Below are positions 42,317 to 50,827 of a DNA stretch of 64,000 nt, in pieces. The DNA is from G965216695 sp965216695 (GTDB lineage: Bacteria > Pseudomonadota > Gammaproteobacteria > Pseudomonadales > Azotimanducaceae): positions 1,178,001 through 1,242,000 of the forward strand of contig OZ244212.1 in assembly GCA_965216695.1 (NCBI GenBank). Reading direction: 5' to 3'. The translations under genes and the position numbers were made by a program. Position 1 is the stretch's first letter; each line of letters begins with the position of its first letter. Under the pieces are notes generated by a model, which was given only the letters and a program-made list of their open reading frames with translations, was not told the origin of the DNA and searched no databases.

Positions 42317-43351
42317 ATGCTGACCTGTACGTGGGCACCCACCGTCTTTCAGGGCACCCAGGTTATACGACCCGGCGCCACCGCGAACCCAACGCCCAGC
42401 GGCGGCGCGCTGCTCGGACTGATGCGCGGCTACACCGAGCGCGTGGAGCGCCTCGGCATCTCCCATATGCTGATCGCACAACGCTGGTGGGGCACCGGCC
42501 AGGAAATCGAAGCGTCCTCGCTCGACTGCCTGGCGATGACTGCGCATTTTGCCGCCATCACCGAGCGGCTGCACCTGATCACTGCGATTCATCCCGGATT
42601 CTTTCAACCCACCGCCATCGCGAAATGGGGGGCCACCATGGACCGGCTCACCGGTGGCCGCTGGAGCATCAACGTCACCAGCGGCTGGAATCTGGAAGAA
42701 TTCGACATGTACGGCATCGACGCGCTGGATCACGACGCGCGTTACGACCGCAGCCGCGAGTTCATTCACCTGTTGCGGCAATGCTGGAACGAACCCCGCG
42801 TCGACTTCAACGGTGCCTACTACCACGCCCGCGGCCTAGAACTACAGCCCCGGCCGGAGCACCCACTCGAGGTGTTTCAGGGCGGTCAATCCCCCGCCGC
42901 GCTCGCGATGGCCGCCGAGTGCAGCGACTGGATGTTTCTAAATGGGGCACACCCTGATCGCCTTGCCGAGACGATCAGCCGCATCCGCCAGGCTTGTGAC
43001 GACACCGAACGACGCGTTCGCCTGGCGGTGTACGCGGCGCCGGTATGCCAACCCACAGACGCACAAGCCTGGGCCGTAGTCGACGACATGCTGGCTGCGG
43101 TCGATCCGGACCTTGTGCAGAAGCGGCACGCCCGCGTATCTGGTGCCGAGGGCATGTGGTCTGCACGCCAGGATCCGCTGGGTGCGCTGGACACGAACGA
43201 GGGGTACACCACCCGGCTGATCGGCAGTCCGGATACGGTGCAGCAAGCGGTCCGTGAACTACGCGATCTGGGCGTGGATATGCTGCACCTGGACCTGAGC
43301 GATGCGCTCTTCGTGGACGAAGTCTTGCCGGCCATCCATCAGATACCCTGA
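42317..43351 (+). CDS. Luciferase-like monooxygenase (alkanesulfonate monooxygenase type)
   Basis: A 344-residue flavin-dependent monooxygenase of the bacterial luciferase family. The segments RLTGGRWSINVTSGWNLEE and LEVFQGGQSPAA are typical of FMNH2-dependent alkanesulfonate-type enzymes. A partner reductase is not adjacent. It is divergent from the SDR/MFS operon with about 80 bases between. The substrate may be an alkanesulfonate, a sulfone or an amine. Confidence 0.85.
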   Translation: MLTCTWAPTVFQGTQVIRPGATANPTPSGGALLGLMRGYTERVERLGISHMLIAQRWWGTGQEIEASSLDCLAMTAHFAAITERLHLITAIHPGFFQPTAIAKWGATMDRLTGGRWSINVTSGWNLEEFDMYGIDALDHDARYDRSREFIHLLRQCWNEPRVDFNGAYYHARGLELQPRPEHPLEVFQGGQSPAALAMAAECSDWMFLNGAHPDRLAETISRIRQACDDTERRVRLAVYAAPVCQPTDAQAWAVVDDMLAAVDPDLVQKRHARVSGAEGMWSARQDPLGALDTNEGYTTRLIGSPDTVQQAVRELRDLGVDMLHLDLSDALFVDEVLPAIHQIP

Positions 43352-43488
43352 TTCTTTCGCGAAATTTTTCCAGCAACATCATGGTGATATCACACTTTTC
43401 TAGAATGTGATTGTCTTAGCCGACTATTGGGCGTATCGTGGGCGCCACGTTGAGCGCAATCAAACACCGCAACGCCAGGAAGGCCTTC

Positions 43489-43713
43489 ATGCGCCCCTTA
43501 TCCAACCCCACTGTCATTCGCCGCCGCGAGAACATCGGCGTACTGCTATTGGTTACGGGAGCAATCCTGATGCTGGTGGCCCTGGGTACTGCTTTCGTAT
43601 ACCCCGCACTTGGCATCGTCGCGCTGCTGGCGAGCCTGATCATAGCCGTGACCGGCGGTCGTGTGCTGGGTGAGCTTCCGGATCTACTGACGACGCCGGA
43701 CGAAAGTTTCTAG
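43489..43713 (+). CDS. Small two-helix membrane protein
   Basis: About 74 residues from the ATG at 43489, which has AGGAAGG at a 6-base spacing. An in-frame GTG at 43438 is less likely. Two hydrophobic helices (IGVLLLVTGAILMLVALG and ALGIVALLASLIIAV) are separated by a short loop. Unknown function. The 137 bases before it contain small palindromes but no clear promoter. Confidence 0.6.
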   Translation: MRPLSNPTVIRRRENIGVLLLVTGAILMLVALGTAFVYPALGIVALLASLIIAVTGGRVLGELPDLLTTPDESF

Positions 43714-43714
43714 C

Positions 43715-43751
43715 GCCCGGCAAGGCACCCGCCGGGCCGCCGCTTCGGCGG
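43715..43751. terminator. Paired GC-rich hairpins between convergent genes
   Basis: GCCCGGC/GCCGGGC (43715-43737) and CCGCCG/CGGCGG (43737-43751) form adjoining stems after the membrane protein and next to the end of the hydrolase. Neither is followed by a U-tract, so terminator function is likely but not certain. Confidence 0.45.
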
Positions 43752-43753
43752 AC

Positions 43754-44740
43754 TTACTGACCGATCCCTTCGGCCTTCAGGCTGTGGTACGCGCGGTTGA
43801 TGAACTGAGCCGGATCGCCGAACTCTTCATCGTAGTCCGCGGTGGGTTTGGACGCGGCGATCGTGTCGAGATCTTCGCCACGCTCCATTCCCTGCATGAT
43901 TTTCGCGCGAACGGATTCCAACATCTCGATATAGCGCGCAAGCCCTTGATAATCAGATATTTGCCCATGACCGGGTATCACGATCGTATCTTCATCGATC
44001 GCACCAAGCACCGCCCGGCAGAATGCGATCAGACCCGAAATCGACCCGCCGTTCCCTGCGTCGATGAAGGGGTACGCGCGATTAAACACGTCGCCAAGAT
44101 GCACGGCGTTGTACTTACGGAAAATGACCGCCGTGTCCCCGGTGGTGTGGGCAGGGCCAGCGTGCACCAGGTCCACGACGCCGCCGTTGAAGTGAAACTG
44201 CATCGCTTCATCGAACGTAATCACCGGGAGCGCATCGGCGGGATACGCCTGCTGCTCGTACTGCATAGCCACCAGATTGATCAGGTGCGGTTCGCGCATC
44301 ATCTCGCGCGAGTTGCTATGGCTGACCAGCCACGTGCCCATTGGCCCCAACGCCAGGTTGCCTTCCGCGTGGTCGAAGTGCCAATGCGTATTGATTGCGA
44401 AATCTACCCGTTCGCTGCCGAGCTTCTTCAGCTCAGTAACAATCTTCGGCATCATCTGGGGAAATTGATCGTCCACAATCATCGTGCCCTGGTCGCCGAT
44501 ACTCGCCGCGATGTTGCCGCCCAGACCAAAGAGCACATAAAACTCGTCGTTCAATTTCTCGACGGTTATTTCGGCGGTATCGAAGTCCCACCCGAATTCT
44601 TTCATGAATTCATCAAGCGTTACCGGTTCGTTCGCGGCAGCAACCCCCGACCACAGGCCAGCTACGCACATCCATCCGACGAGCGCTCGTCGTACGGTGC
44701 GCCCCCAAGCGCAGTCCTGTCGTTTGCCGTTGATGCGCAT
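43754..44740 (-). CDS. Exported metallo-beta-lactamase-fold hydrolase
   Basis: About 328 aa from the ATG at 44740, with a signal peptide ending in AAANE. The zinc motif is HWHFDH (HxHxDH), with GPAHTTGD, GDVF and PGHG supplying further ligands. It belongs to the broad metallo-beta-lactamase superfamily; antibiotic hydrolysis should not be assumed. A GTG at 44767 would overlap the upstream TetR stop. It follows the TetR gene, suggesting control by that repressor. Confidence 0.85.
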   Translation of the reverse strand: MRINGKRQDCAWGRTVRRALVGWMCVAGLWSGVAAANEPVTLDEFMKEFGWDFDTAEITVEKLNDEFYVLFGLGGNIAASIGDQGTMIVDDQFPQMMPKIVTELKKLGSERVDFAINTHWHFDHAEGNLALGPMGTWLVSHSNSREMMREPHLINLVAMQYEQQAYPADALPVITFDEAMQFHFNGGVVDLVHAGPAHTTGDTAVIFRKYNAVHLGDVFNRAYPFIDAGNGGSISGLIAFCRAVLGAIDEDTIVIPGHGQISDYQGLARYIEMLESVRAKIMQGMERGEDLDTIAASKPTADYDEEFGDPAQFINRAYHSLKAEGIGQ

Positions 44741-44763
44741 CTCGTTTCGTCCCCCGTTTCGAT

Positions 44764-45426
44764 TCACTCGGTCTGTGCCGTATCAGCCGCCATCGCGTCC
44801 GCCGACACATCGTCGTCTACCGTATCCATCACATCACGCACTACCGCGCCCAACCAGGGCGGGAACGATGCACGTGACTCGTCGTCCATTCCAAGTACTT
44901 TGCCAAGAATATCGGAACTCAATCCGAAGCCGATCGCGGCCGTGGCCACCAGCATTACGATCTGTCTGGCCCGCTCTTCGCGATCTGTCTGTTCCGGAAG
45001 ATAGGTCGCCACTGCCGGTACCAGCTGCGTAAACAGATCCACCAGATGCTGGGGTGGCTCTGCGTCCTCCACACCCAGACCCGTATCGCCTATAGCAAGC
45101 CACGCCATCAGCTTGCCCTGGCCACCTTCCGCGAATGCAGCAAAAAGGCTCTCCACCACATGCCCGCGGTTGTCGCGCGATTGGGCCTGCAGTGTTTGCA
45201 CGACGTCGCTGATGATGCGGTTGGTCATGCGCGACGCAAGAGCCCGCCGCATGCGCGCGGTGTTGCCGAAATGGTGAATCAGCGTTGCGTGCGACATGCC
45301 GGCGTCTGCGGCCACGTCCACGATGTTCAATCCGGTGAGTCCATAGGTGGCAAGCCGCTTTTCCGCCATCTCGAGGATGATCGACTTTGCCTCGTCGGCC
45401 GTTCTTCTTTTTCGTGGTTTCGTCAT
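44764..45426 (-). CDS. TetR-family transcriptional regulator
   Basis: A 220-residue regulator. The N-terminal helix-turn-helix (MAEKRLATYGLTGLNIVDVA, then AGMSHATLIHHFGNT) is typical of TetR; the C-terminal ligand domain is helical. It precedes the metallo-beta-lactamase-fold gene by about 20 bases and diverges from metY, so it may control either direction. Confidence 0.9.
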   Translation of the reverse strand: MTKPRKRRTADEAKSIILEMAEKRLATYGLTGLNIVDVAADAGMSHATLIHHFGNTARMRRALASRMTNRIISDVVQTLQAQSRDNRGHVVESLFAAFAEGGQGKLMAWLAIGDTGLGVEDAEPPQHLVDLFTQLVPAVATYLPEQTDREERARQIVMLVATAAIGFGLSSDILGKVLGMDDESRASFPPWLGAVVRDVMDTVDDDVSADAMAADTAQTE

Positions 45427-45624
45427 GCCTCGTATCGCGCGGTGCGTCCCTGTTCCGATGGACGCGCCGCTCTCCCTCCGTGGTTTTTTACGGCGCGCAA
45501 TCCATCGAGCTTACCATGAATATTCACGTAACCTCGAACGCAAGCAGGTTGCGCGAGCCGCTCACCTTGGGCCCAAAGGCAATCCACCGTACCATCAGAA
45601 CATCAAACCCCAGAGCGCCCAGCG

Positions 45625-46929
45625 ATGAGCGACCAGCAGTCAGATGCCCCCCACGGATTCAGCACCCGTGCGGTTCACGCCGGATCACGGCCAGACCCCA
45701 CGACGGGCGCGCGCGCGACGCCGATTTTCCAGACGGCGAGCTATGTGTTCGAAAACCCGGAGTCGGCGGCCGCCTACTTCAATCTGCAGGAATACGGCAA
45801 TACGTACTCCCGGATCATGAACCCCACCGTGGCGGCACTGGAGGAACGCATCAGCAACCTGGAGGGCGGCGCTGGCGCGGTCGCGTTCGCGAGCGGCCTC
45901 GCTGCCCAGAGCGCAGCATTGTTCACTTTGCTCGAACCCGGGGATCACGTGCTCGCATCCGCAGCGCTGTACGGCGGTACCGTCACGCAGCTGAAACACT
46001 TCCTCCGGAAGCTGAGCGTGGACCTGACGTTCGTCGACCCGGATGACCCGGACAACTGGCGCGAGGCGTTGCGCCCGGAAACCAAGGTGCTGTTCGCCGA
46101 GGTGATCGGCAACCCTGCCGGTAATGTACTCGACATCGAGGCGATCGCATCGGTTGCCCATGAACACCAGTGCCCACTGATCGTGGACAACACCTTCGCC
46201 ACACCCTACCTGTGCCGGCCAATCGATTGGGGTGCAGACATCGTCGTGCACTCGGCCACGAAGTTTCTGGGTGGCCACGGAACCAGCATCGGTGGTCTGG
46301 TGGTGGACAGCGGCGAATTCGACTGGTCCAACGGGCGCTTTCCGGTGGTCGCCGAACCCTCACCCGCCTACCACGGCCTGGCCTTTCACGACACGTTCGG
46401 CACGTACGGCTATCTGATGAAGCTTCGAGCCGAAACCCTGCGCGACCTTGGCGCGGCAATGAGCCCATTCAACGCGTTCCTGTTCGCGCAGGGCATTGAA
46501 ACGCTGCCATTGCGCATGCGACAGCACGCCGACAACGCAATGCGCATCGCCACCTTTCTGGACAACCGCACCGACGTCGGGCGCGTGGCATACCCTGGTC
46601 TACCAACGAGTGCATACCGGCCACTGGTCGAGAAATACCTACCCAGTGGCGCCGGCGCAGTGTTCTGCTTCGATCTGCAGGGCGGGCGCGCCGCAGGGCA
46701 ACGATTCATTGAAGCGCTTTCGCTGTTCTCGCACCTGGCCAATGTAGGCGATGCAAAAAGCCTCGTGATCCATCCGGCCAGCACCACGCACCGCCAACTG
46801 AGCGAAGCTGAACTGGCCGCGGCCGGAATCGGCGCAGGCACCATTCGCGTGTCCATTGGCATCGAAGACGCCGACGACCTGATCGCCGACCTCGATCAGG
46901 CGCTCGACGCGGTATCATCACCGCGATGA
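45625..46929 (+). CDS. metY: O-acetylhomoserine sulfhydrylase (MetY)
   Basis: A 434-residue PLP enzyme of the Cys/Met metabolism family, making homocysteine from O-acetylhomoserine and sulfide. The cofactor lysine lies in HSATKFLGGHGTSIGG; the N-terminus FSTRAVHAG and the insertion SPAYHGLAFHDTFG are typical of MetY as opposed to MetB/MetZ. An ATGA overlap couples it to the CoA-binding protein gene. Confidence 0.9.
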   Translation: MSDQQSDAPHGFSTRAVHAGSRPDPTTGARATPIFQTASYVFENPESAAAYFNLQEYGNTYSRIMNPTVAALEERISNLEGGAGAVAFASGLAAQSAALFTLLEPGDHVLASAALYGGTVTQLKHFLRKLSVDLTFVDPDDPDNWREALRPETKVLFAEVIGNPAGNVLDIEAIASVAHEHQCPLIVDNTFATPYLCRPIDWGADIVVHSATKFLGGHGTSIGGLVVDSGEFDWSNGRFPVVAEPSPAYHGLAFHDTFGTYGYLMKLRAETLRDLGAAMSPFNAFLFAQGIETLPLRMRQHADNAMRIATFLDNRTDVGRVAYPGLPTSAYRPLVEKYLPSGAGAVFCFDLQGGRAAGQRFIEALSLFSHLANVGDAKSLVIHPASTTHRQLSEAELAAAGIGAGTIRVSIGIEDADDLIADLDQALDAVSSPR

Positions 46930-47399
46930 ACCTCGACGACTACCAGACACCCAAAGCGATACGCGACGCGTTGCAGGGACAGCGCATCGCGATCGTTGGG
47001 CTCTCATCCAACGAGCTGCGCGCCAGCCACTTTGTGGGTTTCTACCTGCAACGCCACGGTTATGAGATCGTGCCCGTCAATCCACGCGAAACCGAAGTGC
47101 TGGGGTGTCGAGCTTACCCCTCACTGACCGACGTACCCGGCCATATCGACACCGTAGACGTATTCCGCGATCCGTCTGCGCTGCCAGAGATTACGCGCGA
47201 CGCGATTGCTGCCGGTGCTTCCACGCTCTGGCTGCAGTACGGCGTGATTCATGAACCGTCGATCCAGCAAGCGGATGCGGCCGGCATGCGCGTGATTGCC
47301 GATCGCTGCATAAAGGTGGAGCACGCGCGATACCGCGGACGGATGCACTGGCTCGGGTTCAATACCGAACAGATCAGCGCGCGGCGCTCCGTTCGCTGA
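46926..47399 (+). CDS. CoA-binding (YccU-like) protein
   Basis: A 157-residue protein with a Rossmann-type CoA-binding domain (IAIVGLSSNELRASHFVGFY, YPSLTDVPGHIDTVDVF). It is coupled to metY by an ATGA overlap. Proteins of this kind commonly lie next to metY; the exact role is unknown. Its stop is one base away from the end of the convergent aminotransferase gene. Confidence 0.87.
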   Translation: MNLDDYQTPKAIRDALQGQRIAIVGLSSNELRASHFVGFYLQRHGYEIVPVNPRETEVLGCRAYPSLTDVPGHIDTVDVFRDPSALPEITRDAIAAGASTLWLQYGVIHEPSIQQADAAGMRVIADRCIKVEHARYRGRMHWLGFNTEQISARRSVR

Positions 47400-47400
47400 G

Positions 47401-48795
47401 TCAGCTTACGCCGGCCTCCGCCAGCGCCGCGTCGCAGAATGCCTGCACGCTCTCGCGCAGATCCTGACGCCGCTGTTCACCGCGGCTCTCGGTAAAACAG
47501 AACGACAAGCGAAGCTGATCCATGCCAGCGTTGGGATTGCGCCGCCGTGCGTCATCGGGGTAGAAATCGTACATAGGTATCACTACGACACCATAATCGG
47601 AAACGAGGCGGGCAACGAATGCGTCGTCGGTACGCACCGAGCTCGATTTGAACGTGAAGACCGTGAAGAAACCCGCCTGGGGTTCGGTCCACGAAAACAC
47701 GTCCCGGTGTGCACCAAGCCGCTGCTCAAAACCGTCGAGTAGAATGCGGCGATTCTCCCGGTACACGGCGAGCTTGCCCTCCGCTACCGGCCACAAGCTG
47801 TTACGCAGCTGGTGTTCTTCGTTGTGCAACAACGCCTCAAATCCGCGTAGTGCGGCCGGGTTCTGAAAGAGGATGTCGCCGCTCGCCTCCGTGAGCGCGA
47901 GACGCGAGAACGGTACGCTTCCGCCCGTTATGTTCAGAACCGCTTCCGAGTACACGAAGGCGACGCGCGGTCCGGGAAAACCGATCTTGGAACCAGTGAA
48001 CAGATGCACCGTCTGCTCCGGCGCCAGCGCAACGAATGGTGACGGCCGAGCTTCTGCATCGGCGTAGTTGATGTAGAGGTACGGCGCGTCCTCCAAGATC
48101 AATACGCCCTCCTCTGTTACGACGTCGAGTATCGCGCGGCGCCGGGCATCGCTGAAGGAAAAGCCCGCGGGGTTATGGCCGTCCGGTACGGTGTAGTAGA
48201 AGGGCACAACATATCCGTCCGCGCGGGCGCGCTGGATGCGGTCGCGCAACTGGTCCGGCAACGGCCCTTCCTCATCCATGTCCACGCTGTAGACCGCAGC
48301 CTTCTGATTGAGTTCTGCCCGCGCGAGGAAACCGGCGTACGTGGGTGCGTCGGTAATGTAGGCCACAGGCTCGCCCGGACGTTCGAACAGCGAGCACACC
48401 AGATTGATTCCCCCGGTCGCACCCACCGTCGGTACCAGCAGGTCCGGGTCCATGTCGAAACCCCAGTCGGCACCGTAGACGTGCGCGAACGACGCACGCA
48501 CGCTCGGCGGACCCAGCGTGTCGGTGTACGCATAGCTTTCGGCCAGGTAGGCGGGCACCGCGTCCGGGTCGTTGATGCCTTCGTTCGCCCGGAGGTGCTC
48601 GAAATACGCCGCCTGATGTGTGAGGAACGCACTGGGATCGGTAACCTCTGGATGCGGATAACCCGCCCCCAGATGCCGGATCTTGAGGCCCTTTTCCATA
48701 GCCACCGCGCGCAAGCCCGGCAGCGATGCCGCCATCTTGCGCGTCACCGATACGGGCTGTTCGACAAGTGTCGGAAAACTCAATTTGCTCATCAC
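47401..48795 (-). CDS. PLP-dependent class I/II aminotransferase
   Basis: A 464-residue fold-type I aminotransferase. The cofactor lysine is in TGSKIGFPGPRVA, and TVGATGGINLV is the phosphate-contact region. It resembles 2-aminoadipate transaminase-like enzymes, but substrate is not determined. Transcribed after rsgA with about 45 bases between, so read-through is possible. Confidence 0.85.
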   Translation of the reverse strand: MMSKLSFPTLVEQPVSVTRKMAASLPGLRAVAMEKGLKIRHLGAGYPHPEVTDPSAFLTHQAAYFEHLRANEGINDPDAVPAYLAESYAYTDTLGPPSVRASFAHVYGADWGFDMDPDLLVPTVGATGGINLVCSLFERPGEPVAYITDAPTYAGFLARAELNQKAAVYSVDMDEEGPLPDQLRDRIQRARADGYVVPFYYTVPDGHNPAGFSFSDARRRAILDVVTEEGVLILEDAPYLYINYADAEARPSPFVALAPEQTVHLFTGSKIGFPGPRVAFVYSEAVLNITGGSVPFSRLALTEASGDILFQNPAALRGFEALLHNEEHQLRNSLWPVAEGKLAVYRENRRILLDGFEQRLGAHRDVFSWTEPQAGFFTVFTFKSSSVRTDDAFVARLVSDYGVVVIPMYDFYPDDARRRNPNAGMDQLRLSFCFTESRGEQRRQDLRESVQAFCDAALAEAGVS

Positions 48796-48840
48796 ATACC
48801 CAACCTGTGGTGGACTCCAAGCGCTGTGCGTACGCCTGCG

Positions 48841-49893
48841 CTAACGGCGGTTTTTCGGGTGGTTGTCCCAGTTGCGACGAACCCGTTTGGAAAAGTCGCG
48901 GGCCCGCTGGTGCCGCTCGGCAATCGTTTCGCGCAAACGCCGATCTTCGCGCTCGAGCTTGCGGAAGTTTTCAAGCCGCCGCTCAGACAGCTTACCCGCC
49001 ACAACGGCCGCCTGCACCGCACACCCGGGCTCACTCTCGTGACCGCAATCGGCGAACCGGCAATCTGCCGCCAGAGCGTCGATATCTGGGAAGGCATCTC
49101 CAAGCCCGTCTTCGCTGTCCGCGAGTTGCAGTTCGCGAATACCCGGGCTGTCGAGCAACAGTCCGCCGTCCGGGAGCCGGTGCAACGATCGGTGCGTAGT
49201 GGTATGGCGGCCTTTGTCGTCGCCGCTGCGAATACTCTGCGTCGCCTGGGTACTGCGCCCCATCAGCCCGTTCACCAGCGTCGACTTGCCGACACCCGAC
49301 GAGCCGAGCAACGCAACCGTTCGACCGTGATCGCACCACGCGCGTACTGGCGCTAGGCGACCCGGATCGAGCGCATTTACGAGCTCCACCGCCACCGACC
49401 GGTCGAGCGAGCGGGCACGATCGACAAAGTCTTCTGCGTCCGCAGACAGGTCTTCTTTGGTGATCACGATTACCGGCGTAACCCCGGCATCACGCGCAAG
49501 GCTCAGGTAGCGCTCCAACCGGGATTCGTTGAACTCATCGTTCGCTGACGTAACCACAAACAGAACGTCTACATTGGCCCCAATCGGCTGCACTTCCTGG
49601 TTGCGCCCAGGCGCGATACGCCGCAGCAGGCTCGTGCGTTCCAGCAGCCGTACGATCGTTGTGGTCGCAACATCGGCCAGCAGCCAGTCCCCAACCGTGG
49701 GTCGGGCCTCGGGCGGTAGTTGAAACCAACGCCCTCCGATCGGTAGGTTCACTTCGTCGGCGTCACCCACGGCGACGAGGCCGCTGCGCTGCACCTCGAA
49801 TACCCGCACAGGCGAGGCCCGCAGAAGATCTTCGGCCGACGTCTGCTCCGCAAAAAACGGCGTCCACCCCAGCGCACGAAGCGCCTCGCTCAT
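48841..49893 (-). CDS. rsgA: Ribosome small subunit-dependent GTPase A (RsgA)
   Basis: A 350-residue circularly permuted GTPase that helps late maturation of the 30S subunit. The G-motif order is G4 (TKED), G1 (GSSGVGKST), G2 (KGRHTTTHR) and G3 (DSPG). A C-terminal zinc finger carries CRFADCGHESEPGC. The N-terminal OB domain is present. Three bases separate it from the upstream YgjP-like gene. Confidence 0.92.
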   Translation of the reverse strand: MSEALRALGWTPFFAEQTSAEDLLRASPVRVFEVQRSGLVAVGDADEVNLPIGGRWFQLPPEARPTVGDWLLADVATTTIVRLLERTSLLRRIAPGRNQEVQPIGANVDVLFVVTSANDEFNESRLERYLSLARDAGVTPVIVITKEDLSADAEDFVDRARSLDRSVAVELVNALDPGRLAPVRAWCDHGRTVALLGSSGVGKSTLVNGLMGRSTQATQSIRSGDDKGRHTTTHRSLHRLPDGGLLLDSPGIRELQLADSEDGLGDAFPDIDALAADCRFADCGHESEPGCAVQAAVVAGKLSERRLENFRKLEREDRRLRETIAERHQRARDFSKRVRRNWDNHPKNRR

Positions 49894-49896
49894 GCG

Positions 49897-50628
49897 TCAG
49901 CCATCGGAAACCAGTAGCGGGACGTAACGGTCCAGCTCACTACTGCGCGCGCGCCAATCCGGCATGTGCCGGTCCATCAATCCATGAAACCGGGTACCGT
50001 GATTGCGATACTTCAAATGGCAGAGCTCGTGCAGAACGACGAATTCGATCAATCGGCGCGGGGTCTTCGCAAGATGGGTGTTGAGCGAGATGACACCGGT
50101 CGCACTGCAACTGCCCCACTGACTGCGCATGAACCTCTGCCGCCACCTCGGCATGGCCCCGTCCACCCACGGAAGCCAAAGAAAGCTCCGCAACACCGAG
50201 ACGAACTCCGGCGCCCCCTGACGTACGTACCACGCGCGCACGAGCGACCGCACGGCGTCGGCGCCCGTATCTGGTGTGCGCACAACAAGATGGTTCGCCA
50301 CGCGTTCTACGCCATCGAACAGATCGCTACACACGCGGAGTTCCAGCGCGTCGCCCATAAAATGCAGAATTTCGCCGTCCACGTAACGCAGCAATCCGGA
50401 CTGCGCACCCGATGTGCGGGCCTGGTCTATCCGGTGCCGCAACCAAAGCTTGTGATCCGCGACCGCCGAGTGGACGTCCGCATCGGTCGCCGAAAGCGGC
50501 GCGTCCAGCACCACCACGCCGGACGGGTCCACCACCATGCCGATGCGGGAGCGGCGACGCGCGTTGCGCCGCACCTGCACCGCTATGCCGTCGACGGAGA
50601 AGTGTTCGAGCGCACCCATCAGCGTCAA
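49897..50628 (-). CDS. YgjP-like metal-dependent protease
   Basis: A 243-residue predicted metallopeptidase of the YgjP/DUF45 group. The zinc motif is HELCHLKYRNHGTRFH with the downstream conserved MDRHMPDW. It is the first gene of an operon with rsgA. An ATG at 50619 is also in frame. The roughly 200 bases to the divergent carboxylase gene hold no other gene. Confidence 0.85.
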   Translation of the reverse strand: MTLMGALEHFSVDGIAVQVRRNARRRSRIGMVVDPSGVVVLDAPLSATDADVHSAVADHKLWLRHRIDQARTSGAQSGLLRYVDGEILHFMGDALELRVCSDLFDGVERVANHLVVRTPDTGADAVRSLVRAWYVRQGAPEFVSVLRSFLWLPWVDGAMPRWRQRFMRSQWGSCSATGVISLNTHLAKTPRRLIEFVVLHELCHLKYRNHGTRFHGLMDRHMPDWRARSSELDRYVPLLVSDG

Positions 50629-50827
50629 CGGCGGCCTCCCTTCCAGAAAGAGTTGCAGATTGAATAGGTCTGATTCATCGATCCCTCAGGTCTCGCGCGC
50701 TCTCGGTTGTGCCGGACGATGGCTCCGGCGAGAATTCTACCAAGCAGCCGCGCCGGCTTCAGGCCCAGTTGCGATCACGCCCGGCCGGCTGCGGCCGGTG
50801 CATGCCAGACCGGGAGAAAAAATTCAC

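Noticed and set aside
43384..43412. Palindromes GTGATATCAC and TTCTAGAA, and ATCACA/TGTGAT arms
   Set aside because: Arms face the wrong way for a CRP site, and the short AT-rich palindromes could occur by chance; no promoter elements are clear.
50537..50827. N-terminal extension of the acyl-CoA carboxylase from 50537
   Set aside because: It overlaps the divergent protease gene and precedes the family N-terminus; the ATG at 50828 matches MSSRPTLLVANRGEIAV.
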